Source: Agarivorans sp. Alg241-V36
GTDB lineage: Bacteria; Pseudomonadota; Gammaproteobacteria; Enterobacterales; Celerinatantimonadaceae
NCBI RefSeq assembly: GCF_900537085.1
Contig: NZ_UNRE01000009.1
Span: 67,001 to 131,000 of the forward strand
Reading direction: 5' to 3'
DNA: 64,000 nucleotides
Numbering within the stretch: the stretch's first letter is position 1; each line of letters opens with the position of its first letter. Shown in pieces: positions 13,627-22,779 of the stretch. The notes under the pieces were generated by a model that worked only from the letters and a program-made list of their open reading frames with translations, had not been told where the DNA came from and made no database searches. Position numbers and translations under genes: made by a program.

Positions 13627-14799
13627 CTAATTAAATGCTTTATTGGCATCAATCAATGCAATTCGCTGTTGCACACAAGCAGCAGATGTAAGTGGATCTT
13701 GCGGGGTATTCACAACGTAATCAACCAGTTGATCTACTGAGCTTTTCAGTACGTGACAACGTGTGTCGGAAGAGGCGTAATAAATAAACACCTCTCCTGT
13801 TTCAGTTGCCACCATACCATTGCTAAAGACGACGTTTGAAACATCCCCCACCCGCTCAGCACCTTCTGGAGCCAGAAAGTGACCACTGGGACGATGGGTC
13901 ACTTTAAGTGGATCGCTCAAGTCAGTCATAAAGCAGTAGAGCACATAACGCAGACCCGCTGCGGTGTTGCGTACGCCATGAGCAATATGCAGCCATCCGG
14001 CATTCGTCTTAAGCGGAGCTGGGCCTTGGCCGTTCTTGGACTCTTTAATTGTGTGATAGGTTTTTGGTTCAATCACATGCTCCAACTCAACTTGGCAGTT
14101 TTCCATGCTGTCGGCAAATGCCATCCCAATGCCTCCACCTTTACCAGCTTCAATAAAACTATCTTGGGGGCGGGTATATAAGGCATATTTTCCGTCAACA
14201 AATTCTGGGTGCAGCACTACATTGCGCTGTTGTGCTGAGCGCGTTTTTAGGTCGGCAAGACGCTGCCAAGTTTTTAAATCTTTAGTACGAACGATACCAC
14301 ACTGCGCAATAGCTGCTGACTCGTCACCAGCTGGAGCTTTAGGGTCTTTTCGTTCAGTACAGAACAGACCATAAATCCAGCCATCTTGGTGCTTGGTTAA
14401 GCGCATATCATAAACATTTGTGTCAGGATCATTGGTTTCTGGAATTTGGCAGGGCTTATCCCAAAAGTGGAAACCATCAATACCATTGTCGCTTTCTGCC
14501 ACGGCAAAGAAAGACTTTCGATCATTCCCTTCTACCCGAGCCACAAGATAGAACTTGCCGTTTAAACTAATTGCACCGGGGTTAAGTACGGCGTTAATGC
14601 CTAGACGCTCCATCAAATAAGGATTGCTTTGTGGATTGAGATCATAACGCCACTCCAAAGGGGCATGCGCCGCTGTTAATACTGGATGACTATAGCGACT
14701 AAAAATGCCATTGCCGGGCAGTACTGGCTGATTTTCAATTTTATGTGTTTCCTGGCTTTCGGCTCGTAACATGGCCAATCGTTGTTGGAACTGACTCAT
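13627..14799 (-). CDS. GH130 phosphorylase, predicted 4-O-beta-mannosylglucose phosphorylase
   Basis: This 390-residue enzyme resembles 4-O-beta-D-mannosyl-D-glucose phosphorylase (GH130 subfamily 1, EC 2.4.1.281). That enzyme converts mannosylglucose and phosphate to mannose-1-phosphate and glucose. Recognisable blocks are the five-bladed-propeller motifs [25 protein letters not shown] (the conserved Asp is the likely general acid) and [11 protein letters not shown]. The ATG at 14799 is chosen because AAGGA precedes it; an in-frame TTG at 14859 would overlap the phosphomannomutase end and has no good ribosome site. The AGE epimerase at 20385 and the adjacent phosphomannomutase fit the known mannobiose-mannosylglucose pathway. 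Confusion with mannooligosaccharide phosphorylase (subfamily 2) remains possible. Confidence 0.9.
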   Translation of the reverse strand: MSQFQQRLAMLRAESQETHKIENQPVLPGNGIFSRYSHPVLTAAHAPLEWRYDLNPQSNPYLMERLGINAVLNPGAISLNGKFYLVARVEGNDRKSFFAVAESDNGIDGFHFWDKPCQIPETNDPDTNVYDMRLTKHQDGWIYGLFCTERKDPKAPAGDESAAIAQCGIVRTKDLKTWQRLADLKTRSAQQRNVVLHPEFVDGKYALYTRPQDSFIEAGKGGGIGMAFADSMENCQVELEHVIEPKTYHTIKESKNGQGPAPLKTNAGWLHIAHGVRNTAAGLRYVLYCFMTDLSDPLKVTHRPSGHFLAPEGAERVGDVSNVVFSNGMVATETGEVFIYYASSDTRCHVLKSSVDQLVDYVVNTPQDPLTSAACVQQRIALIDANKAFN

Positions 14800-14851
14800 A
14801 CTTTTAGTGTCCTTAATTTGTTCATTGTTTAGATGAGATAGGTGATGGCGG

Positions 14852-16207
14852 CTAAGCAAGTAGCGCTAGTAGCTCATTGGTCTTTTGCTCCAGCAATTTG
14901 GGATCTTGCTTGGTCTCAATATTTAGCCGTAGTAAAGGTTCGGTATTAGAGCAGCGAAGATTGAAGCGCCATTGCTCAAAGGCCACACTCACGCCATCTA
15001 GGCGACTCACAGCTGTAGCTTGCTCGGCATAGTGGGCAAGCACTTGTTCTACCCGTTGTTGGCCATCATTTACATTCAGATTGATTTCACCCGACACTGG
15101 GTAGCAGGTTTGACGCTCGCTTACCAAGGTAGACAATGCTGTACTGCAGCTCACCAATTCGGCGACGAGCAACCAAGGCAACATGCCACTATCACAGTAA
15201 GCGAAATCTCTGAAGTAGTGATGCGCACTCATTTCTCCACCATAAATGGCATCCTGCTCGCGCATTTTTTCTTTGATAAAAGCATGGCCAGTTTTACTTT
15301 CGATAGCTTGACCGCCCAGTGCTTCTACTAAATCGATGGTATTCCAGGTTAGTCGAGGATCATGAATAACCTTCTGCCCAGGGTGTTTAATTAAGAAGGC
15401 TTGAGCAAGCAAGCCTACCAAGTAGTAGCCCTCAATAAACTGGCCCTGCTCATCAAATAAGAAACAACGATCTACATCACCATCCCAAGCCACTCCAAAG
15501 TCAGCACCATGGGTAATTACCGCTTCGGCGGTTTGTGCACGGTTTTGTTTGAGCAAAGGGTTAGGAATACCGTTTGGAAAATTGCCATCGGGCTGATGGT
15601 TGAGCTTGATGAACTCAAAAGGCAGGTGCGCTTCCAGTTGGTCCAGCATATGCCCCGCTGCACCGTTTCCCGCATTAACCACAATTTTAAGTGGCTTAAG
15701 TTTTCTCTGGTCAACAAAACTAAGAATATGAGCGCTATAGCTCGGGCCAATGTCCAGCTGTTCGTAGCCCCCAACAGAGTTAGTTGCATGGCAACTAGCA
15801 AAATTGGGATCGGCCACCAAGGCCTCTATGTCGCGCAAGCCGCTATCACCACTAATAGGTTTAGCGCGCTCACGAACCAGCTTCATGCCGTTGTAGTCCT
15901 TGGGGTTATGGCTGGCAGTAACCATGATCCCGCCGTCGAGCTGCAGGTGGTCGGTGGCAAAATAAACTTCTTCGGTGCCCACTAAACCCAAATCAATAAC
16001 CGTGGCACCCTCGTCACGTAGCCCTTTAATTATCGCCTTTGATAATGCAGGGCTACTGAGACGAATGTCATAACCAAGGGCTACTGTTTTAGCTTTCAGG
16101 TGAACGGCAAAGGCTCGGCCGATACGGTAGGCCAACTGTTCGTTTAGCTCATCGGGTAAACGGCCACGGATGTCGTATGACTTAAAGGCGCGAGTAGTAA
16201 ACTTCAT
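14852..16207 (-). CDS. Phosphomannomutase/phosphoglucomutase
   Basis: This 451-residue alpha-D-phosphohexomutase interconverts hexose-1-phosphate and hexose-6-phosphate. The N-terminal KSYDIRGR motif, the phosphoserine loop [11 protein letters not shown], the metal-binding loop DGDVDRC, the sugar-specificity loop GEMSAHHYF and the C-terminal phosphate-binding [10 protein letters not shown] are all present, so it should be active. It stands immediately before the GH130 phosphorylase (52 bp gap) and would turn its mannose-1-phosphate into mannose-6-phosphate for ManA. The length matches the ManB/CpsG family. The nearby operator at 16215-16232 suggests catabolic rather than housekeeping expression. 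Confidence 0.94.
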   Translation of the reverse strand: MKFTTRAFKSYDIRGRLPDELNEQLAYRIGRAFAVHLKAKTVALGYDIRLSSPALSKAIIKGLRDEGATVIDLGLVGTEEVYFATDHLQLDGGIMVTASHNPKDYNGMKLVRERAKPISGDSGLRDIEALVADPNFASCHATNSVGGYEQLDIGPSYSAHILSFVDQRKLKPLKIVVNAGNGAAGHMLDQLEAHLPFEFIKLNHQPDGNFPNGIPNPLLKQNRAQTAEAVITHGADFGVAWDGDVDRCFLFDEQGQFIEGYYLVGLLAQAFLIKHPGQKVIHDPRLTWNTIDLVEALGGQAIESKTGHAFIKEKMREQDAIYGGEMSAHHYFRDFAYCDSGMLPWLLVAELVSCSTALSTLVSERQTCYPVSGEINLNVNDGQQRVEQVLAHYAEQATAVSRLDGVSVAFEQWRFNLRCSNTEPLLRLNIETKQDPKLLEQKTNELLALLA

Positions 16208-16214
16208 AGAAATT

Positions 16215-16232
16215 CCTGGTAACGTTACGATT
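16215..16232. promoter_or_regulatory. LacI-type operator before phosphomannomutase
   Basis: CCTGGTAACGTTACGATT matches the consensus at 16 of 18 positions and lies 8 bp upstream of the ATG at 16207. Confidence 0.75.
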
Positions 16233-16273
16233 TTTCATTTAAAAAAATGAGTATTTATATCAGTGCTTGGCAA

Positions 16274-16294
16274 ACCCACTGCATTGTAGTGGGT
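16274..16294 (-). terminator. Stem-loop after the sugar-binding protein gene
   Basis: ACCCACT (16274-16280) pairs with AGTGGGT (16288-16294) across a 7-nt loop just after the stop at 16311. The minus-strand tail has only three T. It is probably a partial terminator or 3'-stabilising hairpin that lets the binding protein be made in excess. Confidence 0.5.
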
Positions 16295-16310
16295 CCAATC
16301 TTATCAAGTA

Positions 16311-17579
16311 CTATTTCAGTACCCGTTTTTTAGCACGGTTCCAACGCTTATCCAGCTTCTTCAACGACGCTTCAAGGTTAGAAGAAGTCACCAAATCTTG
16401 GATATAGCCACCCGAGTAGAAATCAATCTTGGCACGGTTGGTCACTGCGATAAAATCACTAGAATAAATCGGTGCTTCAATCACCTCTGGCGAGTAACTC
16501 ATTAATTCTTCAATTTGAGCCAAAGACACTTTCTTAGACTTGATAGTAGGAATAAAACCCGAGATTTCCTCAAAGTTGGTTTCCTCTAACAAGTACATCA
16601 AAAAGGCCTTTGTGGTTTCTTTATTCTTTGAGAACTTGCTAATGGCGTAGCCCCAATCACTATTTAGCTGAACGCGCAGATCGCCAGCTTCATTAACAGG
16701 CATAGGCATAATACCTATGTGCTCACTGTCAATTCCGCGATCGATCACTTGAGGAATAAACCAACTACCAAGATAGAACATGCCAGCATCGCCGTTAGCT
16801 AGCGTGGATTTGGATTCCTCCCAAGAATTGGTCATTAGGTCAGCCTCAGTCCATTTGTTTTCCACCAAATGCCTAAGCACACTAAATGACTGATGATAGG
16901 CGGTCTCACCAGAAAATGCGTCATCACGAACCAGCATGTTTTCATACACGCCACGATCCCCTGCTACCGTGACAGGGTACTTATCCCAGTACTGCAAGGG
17001 CCACTGGGCGCCAAAGTTCAAATAGAAAGGGACTTTGCCTAACTTGGCAATTTTCTCAGCTGCTTCATACAGCTCGCTAATCGTTCGAATTGGCACTTCT
17101 ACTTGTGCTTCAGCGAGTACTTGCTTGTTATAGACGAGGCCTTCAATTTGATTGCCCATAGATAAGCCGTAAACCTTGTCTTGGTGGCGCCACACGTCGT
17201 AGAAGCGCACCTCGTCGGCTTGATACATATTTAAGGGTTCATAAAACTTTGAATACTGCTCTTTGGGTACAGACGGCAGCACCAACACCAAATCACCGTA
17301 GTCATTAGTATTCATTCGCGGGCGTAAGCTCCCCTGATAATCAGCAAAGGCCACCACCTTTACCTCGGTCACTTGCGGGTACTTACGTTTGAAGCCTTCG
17401 GTATATTGCTGATATACACCCGACTCAATTAAATCGGTACGATTAGTGAAGAAGGTGATCTCTCCTTTTACCTGCTCTACTTCTAGCTCAAAGCCCGCTG
17501 TTGCTGCTGCGCTAGTAACAACGAAGGGAAAGCTAAATACAACGTTAACCAACACTGCTTTCGCAATTGCCAATTTCAT
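16311..17579 (-). CDS. ABC transporter sugar-binding protein
   Basis: The product has 422 residues. It is a family-1 extracellular solute-binding protein (MalE-like). The ATG at 17579 is preferred: it follows AAGGAAACAAATT and begins a clean signal peptide (MKLAIAKAVLVNVVFSFPFV, cleavage near TSAAA). Upstream in-frame codons would add 39 residues that run across an operator and spoil the signal. Typical blocks are GEITFFTNRTD, LGSWFIPQ and DWGYAISKFSKNKE. It is divergent from two permeases (17962, 18836) with which it should form one importer, probably for mannooligosaccharides. Confidence 0.9.
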   Translation of the reverse strand: MKLAIAKAVLVNVVFSFPFVVTSAAATAGFELEVEQVKGEITFFTNRTDLIESGVYQQYTEGFKRKYPQVTEVKVVAFADYQGSLRPRMNTNDYGDLVLVLPSVPKEQYSKFYEPLNMYQADEVRFYDVWRHQDKVYGLSMGNQIEGLVYNKQVLAEAQVEVPIRTISELYEAAEKIAKLGKVPFYLNFGAQWPLQYWDKYPVTVAGDRGVYENMLVRDDAFSGETAYHQSFSVLRHLVENKWTEADLMTNSWEESKSTLANGDAGMFYLGSWFIPQVIDRGIDSEHIGIMPMPVNEAGDLRVQLNSDWGYAISKFSKNKETTKAFLMYLLEETNFEEISGFIPTIKSKKVSLAQIEELMSYSPEVIEAPIYSSDFIAVTNRAKIDFYSGGYIQDLVTSSNLEASLKKLDKRWNRAKKRVLK

Positions 17580-17621
17580 AATTTGTTTCCTTACTGGTTC
17601 TGCGATATGTCCAACAGCAAA

Positions 17622-17639
17622 AATGATAACGTTTCGATA
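17622..17639. promoter_or_regulatory. LacI-type operator, binding-protein side
   Basis: AATGATAACGTTTCGATA matches the consensus at 15 of 18 positions and lies 43 bp before the binding-protein start codon. Confidence 0.7.
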
Positions 17640-17860
17640 ACTTACCATCAATGACAAATAGCCTTTAATAGAAATTATGTGAGCCATATCAAGCAAAAGT
17701 CAGTGCTATCATTCATTTTGTTATTGCCTCCACATACTGAACAAGCCCAGTAAATACGGGCCATTATCTCAAAGCAAGTCAGTTAAGTAGTACTCTCTAA
17801 AGTGACGTGAGCTTCCTCACACATTTCACCCAAACAACAAAATTCCGTTTGCAGCAAAAA

Positions 17861-17878
17861 AATCGTGACGTTACCATT
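17861..17878. promoter_or_regulatory. LacI-type operator, permease side
   Basis: On the minus strand this reads AATGGTAACGTCACGATT, 17 of 18 matches to the consensus. It lies about 85 bp before the first permease gene. Confidence 0.72.
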
Positions 17879-17961
17879 ATTGAAAATCAACGATATTTGT
17901 AGTGGTTTAACACCGGGTATTTGCCAGTATGGAACTCACCGATGTTTGCATGGGAGCTTAA

Positions 17962-18834
17962 ATGTTCAGTTTGTCTTTGAAGCAACAACAGAGACTCATC
18001 ACGGTGCTTTTTTTGGCTGTGCCACTGTTGCTGTTATTTACCTTTTCTTACTATCCCGCCAGTCAGCTGTTCTATATCAGCACAACTGATTGGGATGGTT
18101 ACGCCACAAGCAAAGACTTTATTGGTCTAGAAAACTACCAATACTTGCTCGAAGATACCGAGCTACTAAGTCCTTTGCTTAACTCGCTTTATTACTTTGT
18201 GGGTTCGGTGATTCAGATAGTCTTGTCGCTGTGGTTTGCGGTGCTGGTCAATACTAAACTAGCTGGGCGCAACCTATTTAAGACTCTATTGTTCATTCCT
18301 TTTGTGCTGAATGCTGTTGCCGCGTCGATGGTGTTCCAAATCTTCTATCAAGTAGATGGTGCACTGGATAGCTTCCTCGCAAGTATCGGCCTACACGAGT
18401 TAATTCGCCCTTGGTTGATGGATGCAGACATTGTTAACTGGTCTCTGGTAGCTGCTTCGGTATGGCGCTATTTAGGATTTAACTTAATTTTGTTTTTTGG
18501 GGTTTTACAGTCAATACCCCAAGACCAGTATGAAGCAGCACGCATAGAAGGAGCCAGTGAATGGCAGCAGTTTCGCTTTATCACCCTGCCCTCTATCAAG
18601 CTAATTATGGGCTTGCAGATCCTTTTGGCTTTTGTTGGTTCACTTTCAGTATTTGAAATTCCGATGATCATCACCAAAGGCGCTAATGGCACCAAAACCT
18701 TTGTGATGGCTACGCTAGAAACCGCATTTACTTTCAATGACTTTGGTCTAGCTTCGGCAATGGCTGTGGTGTTACTGGTGATAGTTGTGTTCTTTATGAT
18801 TCTGCAGAAAATTCTATTTGGCGGGAGTAAATAA
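17962..18834 (+). CDS. ABC sugar permease (MalF/UgpA type)
   Basis: This 290-residue inner-membrane subunit has about six transmembrane helices and the EAA loop YEAARIEGASEWQQFRFITLP, which contacts the ATPase. The ATG follows GGGAGCTTAA. It is the first gene of the plus-strand operon; the next permease starts 1 bp after its stop. It should form the heterodimeric channel with that gene, using the ATPase at 21592 and the binding protein at 16311. Confidence 0.93.
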   Translation: MFSLSLKQQQRLITVLFLAVPLLLLFTFSYYPASQLFYISTTDWDGYATSKDFIGLENYQYLLEDTELLSPLLNSLYYFVGSVIQIVLSLWFAVLVNTKLAGRNLFKTLLFIPFVLNAVAASMVFQIFYQVDGALDSFLASIGLHELIRPWLMDADIVNWSLVAASVWRYLGFNLILFFGVLQSIPQDQYEAARIEGASEWQQFRFITLPSIKLIMGLQILLAFVGSLSVFEIPMIITKGANGTKTFVMATLETAFTFNDFGLASAMAVVLLVIVVFFMILQKILFGGSK

Positions 18835-18835
18835 C

Positions 18836-19762
18836 ATGCAAGCAAACCAAACAATTGCGTCGATAAAAGAGCCCGAACAGACAATGAACAGTAAGCAATT
18901 AGAACACGCTCGAGTATTAAATAAACTTAAGCAGCCTTCTTGGGTATTTTGGACATGCATCAAATACCTAACACTAATCCTAGCCTCGTTAGCTGTGTTA
19001 GTTCCTCCCTATGCGGTACTTATGGCCTCGTTTAAAAATGCCAAGGAGTACTACGCCACGAGCAAAGTGGCGCTACCAGAGTCCTTTTTGTACTTCGACA
19101 ACTTTGTGCAAGTGATTGCCGAAGGGAACTTAGGCTTAGCCTTTGCCAATACAGGTATAATTTTATTCGTGTCATTGTTTTTTACCGTGTTGTTTGGCAC
19201 CCAAGTAGCTTATGTATTGTCACGGTTTAACTTTAAGGGCCGCAGCTTAGTTTTGCTGGCCTATGTGGTAGCCATGGTTATTCCAGCAGTAACCACACAA
19301 GTTGCGACTTTTGAGATCATCAAGTCGCTAGATCTAATCAACCATAAGGGCTCGGTCATCTTGCTCTATGTTGGCGCAGATGTGGTGATTATTTATCTGT
19401 TCCTACAGTTTATGAAGGGCATTCCCTTAGAGCTGGATGAAGCCGCTAAGATTGAGGGCGCCTCTTACTTCACAATCTACTACCGGATTATTTTGCCTTT
19501 ACTGAAGCCAGCAATAGCCACGGTAGTGATTCTAAGAACCATCTATATCTATAACGACTTCTATTTTCCATTACTGTATTTGCCTGAACGCGAACAAGTG
19601 ACGGTATCTACAGCCCTGTATAAATTCACCTCGGTATTCGGTACCGAATGGACAGTGATTTCGGCAGGCATCATTATCATTTTGATTCCCTCTATCATCG
19701 TCTTCTTGCTACTCCAAAAGCATGTGTATGCCGGTGTTACCAACGGCGCAGTAAAGGGCTAA
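18836..19762 (+). CDS. ABC sugar permease (MalG/UgpE type)
   Basis: This 308-residue partner permease carries the EAA loop (LDEAAKIEGASYFTIYYRIILP) at about 195-215 and six predicted helices. The ATG at 18836 is chosen over a TTG 18 bp upstream inside the previous gene because GGGAG precedes it and the gene then begins just after the stop of its neighbour. The N-terminus has an unusually long hydrophilic tail of about 40 residues before the first helix. It probably forms the mannooligosaccharide importer with the preceding gene. Confidence 0.93.
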   Translation: MQANQTIASIKEPEQTMNSKQLEHARVLNKLKQPSWVFWTCIKYLTLILASLAVLVPPYAVLMASFKNAKEYYATSKVALPESFLYFDNFVQVIAEGNLGLAFANTGIILFVSLFFTVLFGTQVAYVLSRFNFKGRSLVLLAYVVAMVIPAVTTQVATFEIIKSLDLINHKGSVILLYVGADVVIIYLFLQFMKGIPLELDEAAKIEGASYFTIYYRIILPLLKPAIATVVILRTIYIYNDFYFPLLYLPEREQVTVSTALYKFTSVFGTEWTVISAGIIIILIPSIIVFLLLQKHVYAGVTNGAVKG

Positions 19763-19766
19763 ATAA

Positions 19767-20369
19767 ATGAACCTGACTTTATCTAGCAACCACAGTAGTC
19801 CACTTATCCAACTCTGCTATTGGATAACACGTCTAGCTTGGATCAACCTATTAATGCTGATGTTCAGCTTGATTGGAGGGGTGCTTTTTGGCCTGACACC
19901 TGCGCTGATAGCCAGCTATAAAGCAATTGGACACTACCAAGATGGCGGTCATCAACTTAAATTTGGTCATTTTTATCGTCTATGGAAGGCCAACCTAGGC
20001 TACAACAAACAAGGGTTTGCCTTACTAGCTTTAAGCTTTGCTTTGCTTTGGTATGCGCAACTATTGCTAGCTAGTCCTCACAATGCACTAAACCTAATAG
20101 CGTTTTCACTATACCCCTTAACTGGGCTCACGCTTTGTATTTATAGTAATTTGGTGTTACTCGCAGGTACAGATGAAACAGTCAGCCAAGGGAAGACAAA
20201 TGCAGCTGTGGCAATGTTGGTAAAAACTCCAGGTCTTAGCCTGTGCTTTCCTTTTAGCCTACTGGGCTGCCTATTAATCTATTTAATGTCCCCTATAACA
20301 GGGCTAATTTTTTTGGCCACTCCTGCTCTGCTACTTAGCAAGCTTATTTATAACCAAACCAACGGGTAG
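19767..20369 (+). CDS. YesL-like (DUF624) integral membrane protein
   Basis: This 200-residue protein has four or five predicted transmembrane segments and the DUF624/YesL pattern: an N-terminal helix pair with GGVLFGLTPALIASY, then (F)GHFYRLWKANL. YesL proteins are often encoded beside carbohydrate ABC importers, especially in Firmicutes, and their biochemical role is not established. It starts 4 bp after the second permease, within the operon, so a link to the importer is inferred. Confidence 0.8.
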   Translation: MNLTLSSNHSSPLIQLCYWITRLAWINLLMLMFSLIGGVLFGLTPALIASYKAIGHYQDGGHQLKFGHFYRLWKANLGYNKQGFALLALSFALLWYAQLLLASPHNALNLIAFSLYPLTGLTLCIYSNLVLLAGTDETVSQGKTNAAVAMLVKTPGLSLCFPFSLLGCLLIYLMSPITGLIFLATPALLLSKLIYNQTNG

Positions 20370-20384
20370 TTTAAGGATCTTATA

Positions 20385-21605
20385 ATGCTAACCCCTCTTA
20401 AACTCAAACAAGCAGTTGCTCAAGAGCTAGAACAGAACATTCTCGAGTACTGGCTCAAGATGATGGATGTAAAGCACGGTGGCTTTTACTGCTTTGCTGA
20501 CTTCGACGGCTGTATTGACAGTGAACATAAAAAGTCGGTGCTGCTGCACTCACGTATTCTGTGGAGCTTTGCTGCTGCTTATCGAGTATTGCCTAATGAC
20601 AAATACCTTGCCGCCGCCGAGCATACCTATAACTTTATTATCGAGCATGCGCTAGACCGCGAACATGGTGGCATGTATTGGATGCTAGATGCCCAAGGAC
20701 AGCCCTGTGATAAGCAAAAACACGTTTACAATCAAAGCTTTGCCATTTATGCATTAAGCGAATACTACCAAGCTAGTGGTAACGAAAAAGCACTTAAAAT
20801 AGCCATTGAGCTATTTGAACAAATCGAGAACTACGCCTACGACAATGATTTTGGAGGTTATAGTGAAGCCTTTAGTCAAGATTGGAAAAGCATCGATAAT
20901 CACCTGGTTTGCGATACCGAAGAAGACGTGTTGGCTGACAAATCGATGAATACTCATTTACACATTATGGAAGCCTACGCCAACCTGCACCGATGCTGGC
21001 CTAATGCCTTAGTTCAACAGCGTATCGAAGAGCTACTGAGACTGTTTAAAGACAAAATTATTAACCGCTCTTTACACTTTGGCCTGTTCTTTACTAGTGA
21101 CTGGAAATGCATCTCTAAAGATGTTTCCTACGGCCATGATATTGAAGGTACTTGGCTAATGGATGATGCAGCTAATCAACTTAGTAACCGAACCTTCGCA
21201 CAGGAGATTAAAGCCCTTACCTCGCGTATGGCCAAAGTCACATTAAAGGAAGGACGCGACTCTGATGGTTCTATTTTCAATGAGTTACGAGAAGGCCGCA
21301 TGCTCGACAGTGATCGCATTTGGTGGGTGCAAGCAGAAGCCATGGTTGGTTTTTACAATGCCTTTCAAAAGGAATTTTTACCCGCCTTCTGGGAAGCTAC
21401 TCACACGTGCTGGTCGGTTATTGCCAACAATTTGGTAGATGACCAAAACGGTGAGTGGTACTGGCGAACCAACCGCCATGGTAGCCCATATTTAAACGAC
21501 CCTAAAGTCGAGCCATGGAAATGTCCTTACCATAATGGCCGTGCTTGTCTTGAGATCTATTCACGAATTAACGCCTACGAGGAATACAATAATGCATGCT
21601 GTTGA
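20385..21605 (+). CDS. AGE-family 2-epimerase, predicted mannobiose/cellobiose 2-epimerase
   Basis: This 406-residue (alpha/alpha)6-barrel enzyme is of the N-acylglucosamine 2-epimerase superfamily. Motifs MDVKHGGFYCFADFDG, HSRILWSFAAAYR, MNTHLHIMEAYANLHR (with a probable catalytic His), HDIEGTWLMDDA and the final NDPKVEPWKCPYHNGRACLE match the cellobiose 2-epimerase group (EC 5.1.3.11). Its role here would be to convert beta-1,4-mannobiose to 4-O-mannosyl-glucose, the substrate of the GH130 enzyme at 13627. It overlaps the ATPase gene by 14 bp. Confidence 0.9.
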   Translation: MLTPLKLKQAVAQELEQNILEYWLKMMDVKHGGFYCFADFDGCIDSEHKKSVLLHSRILWSFAAAYRVLPNDKYLAAAEHTYNFIIEHALDREHGGMYWMLDAQGQPCDKQKHVYNQSFAIYALSEYYQASGNEKALKIAIELFEQIENYAYDNDFGGYSEAFSQDWKSIDNHLVCDTEEDVLADKSMNTHLHIMEAYANLHRCWPNALVQQRIEELLRLFKDKIINRSLHFGLFFTSDWKCISKDVSYGHDIEGTWLMDDAANQLSNRTFAQEIKALTSRMAKVTLKEGRDSDGSIFNELREGRMLDSDRIWWVQAEAMVGFYNAFQKEFLPAFWEATHTCWSVIANNLVDDQNGEWYWRTNRHGSPYLNDPKVEPWKCPYHNGRACLEIYSRINAYEEYNNACC

Positions 21606-22674
21606 AGTCAAATCCCTGAGCAAGGCTTATGGGAAAGAAACCATACTCGACACTATTGACTTAGCAATGGATGCGGGAGGATTCACGGTATTACTTGGCC
21701 CTTCTGGCTGCGGTAAATCTACGCTACTTAGATTAATAGCAGGGCTTGAAGATATTACCTCTGGTAGCATTCATATTGGCGAGAAGGACGTTACTCTAGC
21801 GGACCCGAAAAACCGTGATATATCTATGGTGTTTCAGTCTTATGCATTATTCCCACATATGACCGTTGAGCAGAACATTGGCTTTGGAATGATGATCAAT
21901 AAAAAGCCCAAAAGCCAAATAACTAAACGTGTTGAAGAAATAGCGACCATGTTGCAAATTGATCATTTACTGCAACGAACTCCAGCTCAACTATCTGGAG
22001 GACAGCGTCAACGAGTAGCGATTGGTCGCGCTCTAGTACGCAACCCTAAAGTATTTTTGTTTGATGAACCCCTCAGTAACTTAGACGCGAAATTACGCGG
22101 AGAAATGCGTTTGGAGCTGAAAAAGCTTCACGATAAATTAAACGCCACAATCGTCTATGTAACCCATGATCAAATTGAAGCTATGACACTTGCTACTAAG
22201 GTAGTAGTGCTAAATGGTGGCGAAATTCAGCAAATTGGAAGCCCTCAAGAAATCTACAACAAACCTGTAAACACCTTTGTGGCTAAGTTTGTTGGCGCAC
22301 CTCAAATCAACTTAATAGAAGGTAGTTTATCTAAAATAGAAAATGAATGGTGCTTTATAGCTGAGGACATATTAATACCTGTTGATAATTACGCCTTTGT
22401 AACCCCCCCAACGGAGGGCCAATTAGTTCAGTTAGGCATTCGTCCCGAACATATTTCTCAACCCAACAAAAACAGTCATTTCAAATTACAACTAAACGTT
22501 AACGCCTTTGAAATGACTGGTTCAGAAACCATTGCAGAGTTAAGCGTTGGTGATCAAAAGGTTCGAGGAAAACTGGATGCCGACATAAGTATTCAAAATG
22601 GCGATGAGTTGGAGTTAGAACTCCTACTAAAGAACATTTCGCTGTTCGACACTAAAACAACCCGCCGTATATAA
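21592..22674 (+). CDS. ABC transporter ATP-binding protein (MalK/UgpC type)
   Basis: This 360-residue ATPase drives the sugar importer. It has Walker A (GPSGCGKST), Q-loop (SMVFQSYALFPHM), signature LSGGQRQRVAIGRAL, Walker B (VFLFDEPLSNLD), the switch His in YVTHDQIEAM, and a C-terminal TOBE-like regulatory domain (about 235-355). The ATG at 21592 has GAGGAA upstream and overlaps the epimerase end by 14 bp. The upstream in-frame codon at 21535 would extend 57 bp into that gene. It closes the operon and is followed by a terminator-like structure. Confidence 0.94.
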   Translation: MHAVEVKSLSKAYGKETILDTIDLAMDAGGFTVLLGPSGCGKSTLLRLIAGLEDITSGSIHIGEKDVTLADPKNRDISMVFQSYALFPHMTVEQNIGFGMMINKKPKSQITKRVEEIATMLQIDHLLQRTPAQLSGGQRQRVAIGRALVRNPKVFLFDEPLSNLDAKLRGEMRLELKKLHDKLNATIVYVTHDQIEAMTLATKVVVLNGGEIQQIGSPQEIYNKPVNTFVAKFVGAPQINLIEGSLSKIENEWCFIAEDILIPVDNYAFVTPPTEGQLVQLGIRPEHISQPNKNSHFKLQLNVNAFEMTGSETIAELSVGDQKVRGKLDADISIQNGDELELELLLKNISLFDTKTTRRI

Positions 22675-22693
22675 CAACAATCATTTAAACCTG

Positions 22694-22740
22694 ATGAGAG
22701 CTGATTAGGCAGCTCTCATAGCTAGCTGCTGCTTTTTTTT
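22694..22740 (+). terminator. Terminator after the importer operon
   Basis: Two alternative stems (ATGAGAGCT/AGCTCTCAT at 22694-22702 and 22711-22719; GCAGCT/AGCTGC at 22709-22714 and 22724-22729) precede eight T (22733-22740). The second stem is well placed for intrinsic termination and the first could compete with it. Confidence 0.6.
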
Positions 22741-22779
22741 CATAAGGCGACATACAGCACTAATATCAATGGATTAACT

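Larger units (their letters stand above)
17580..17961. promoter_or_regulatory. Divergent promoter region, binding protein and permease operons
   Basis: This 382-bp gene-free stretch separates the two halves of the locus. It holds two operator copies, one near each divergent gene (17622-17639 and 17861-17878). The AT-rich segments between them could hold both promoters. I could not fix -10 or -35 boxes with confidence. Confidence 0.7.

Noticed and set aside
14800-14859. Longer GH130 start at a TTG inside the phosphomannomutase end
   Set aside because: The internal ATG at 14799 has an AAGGA site and the extra 20 residues do not look like the family N-terminus.
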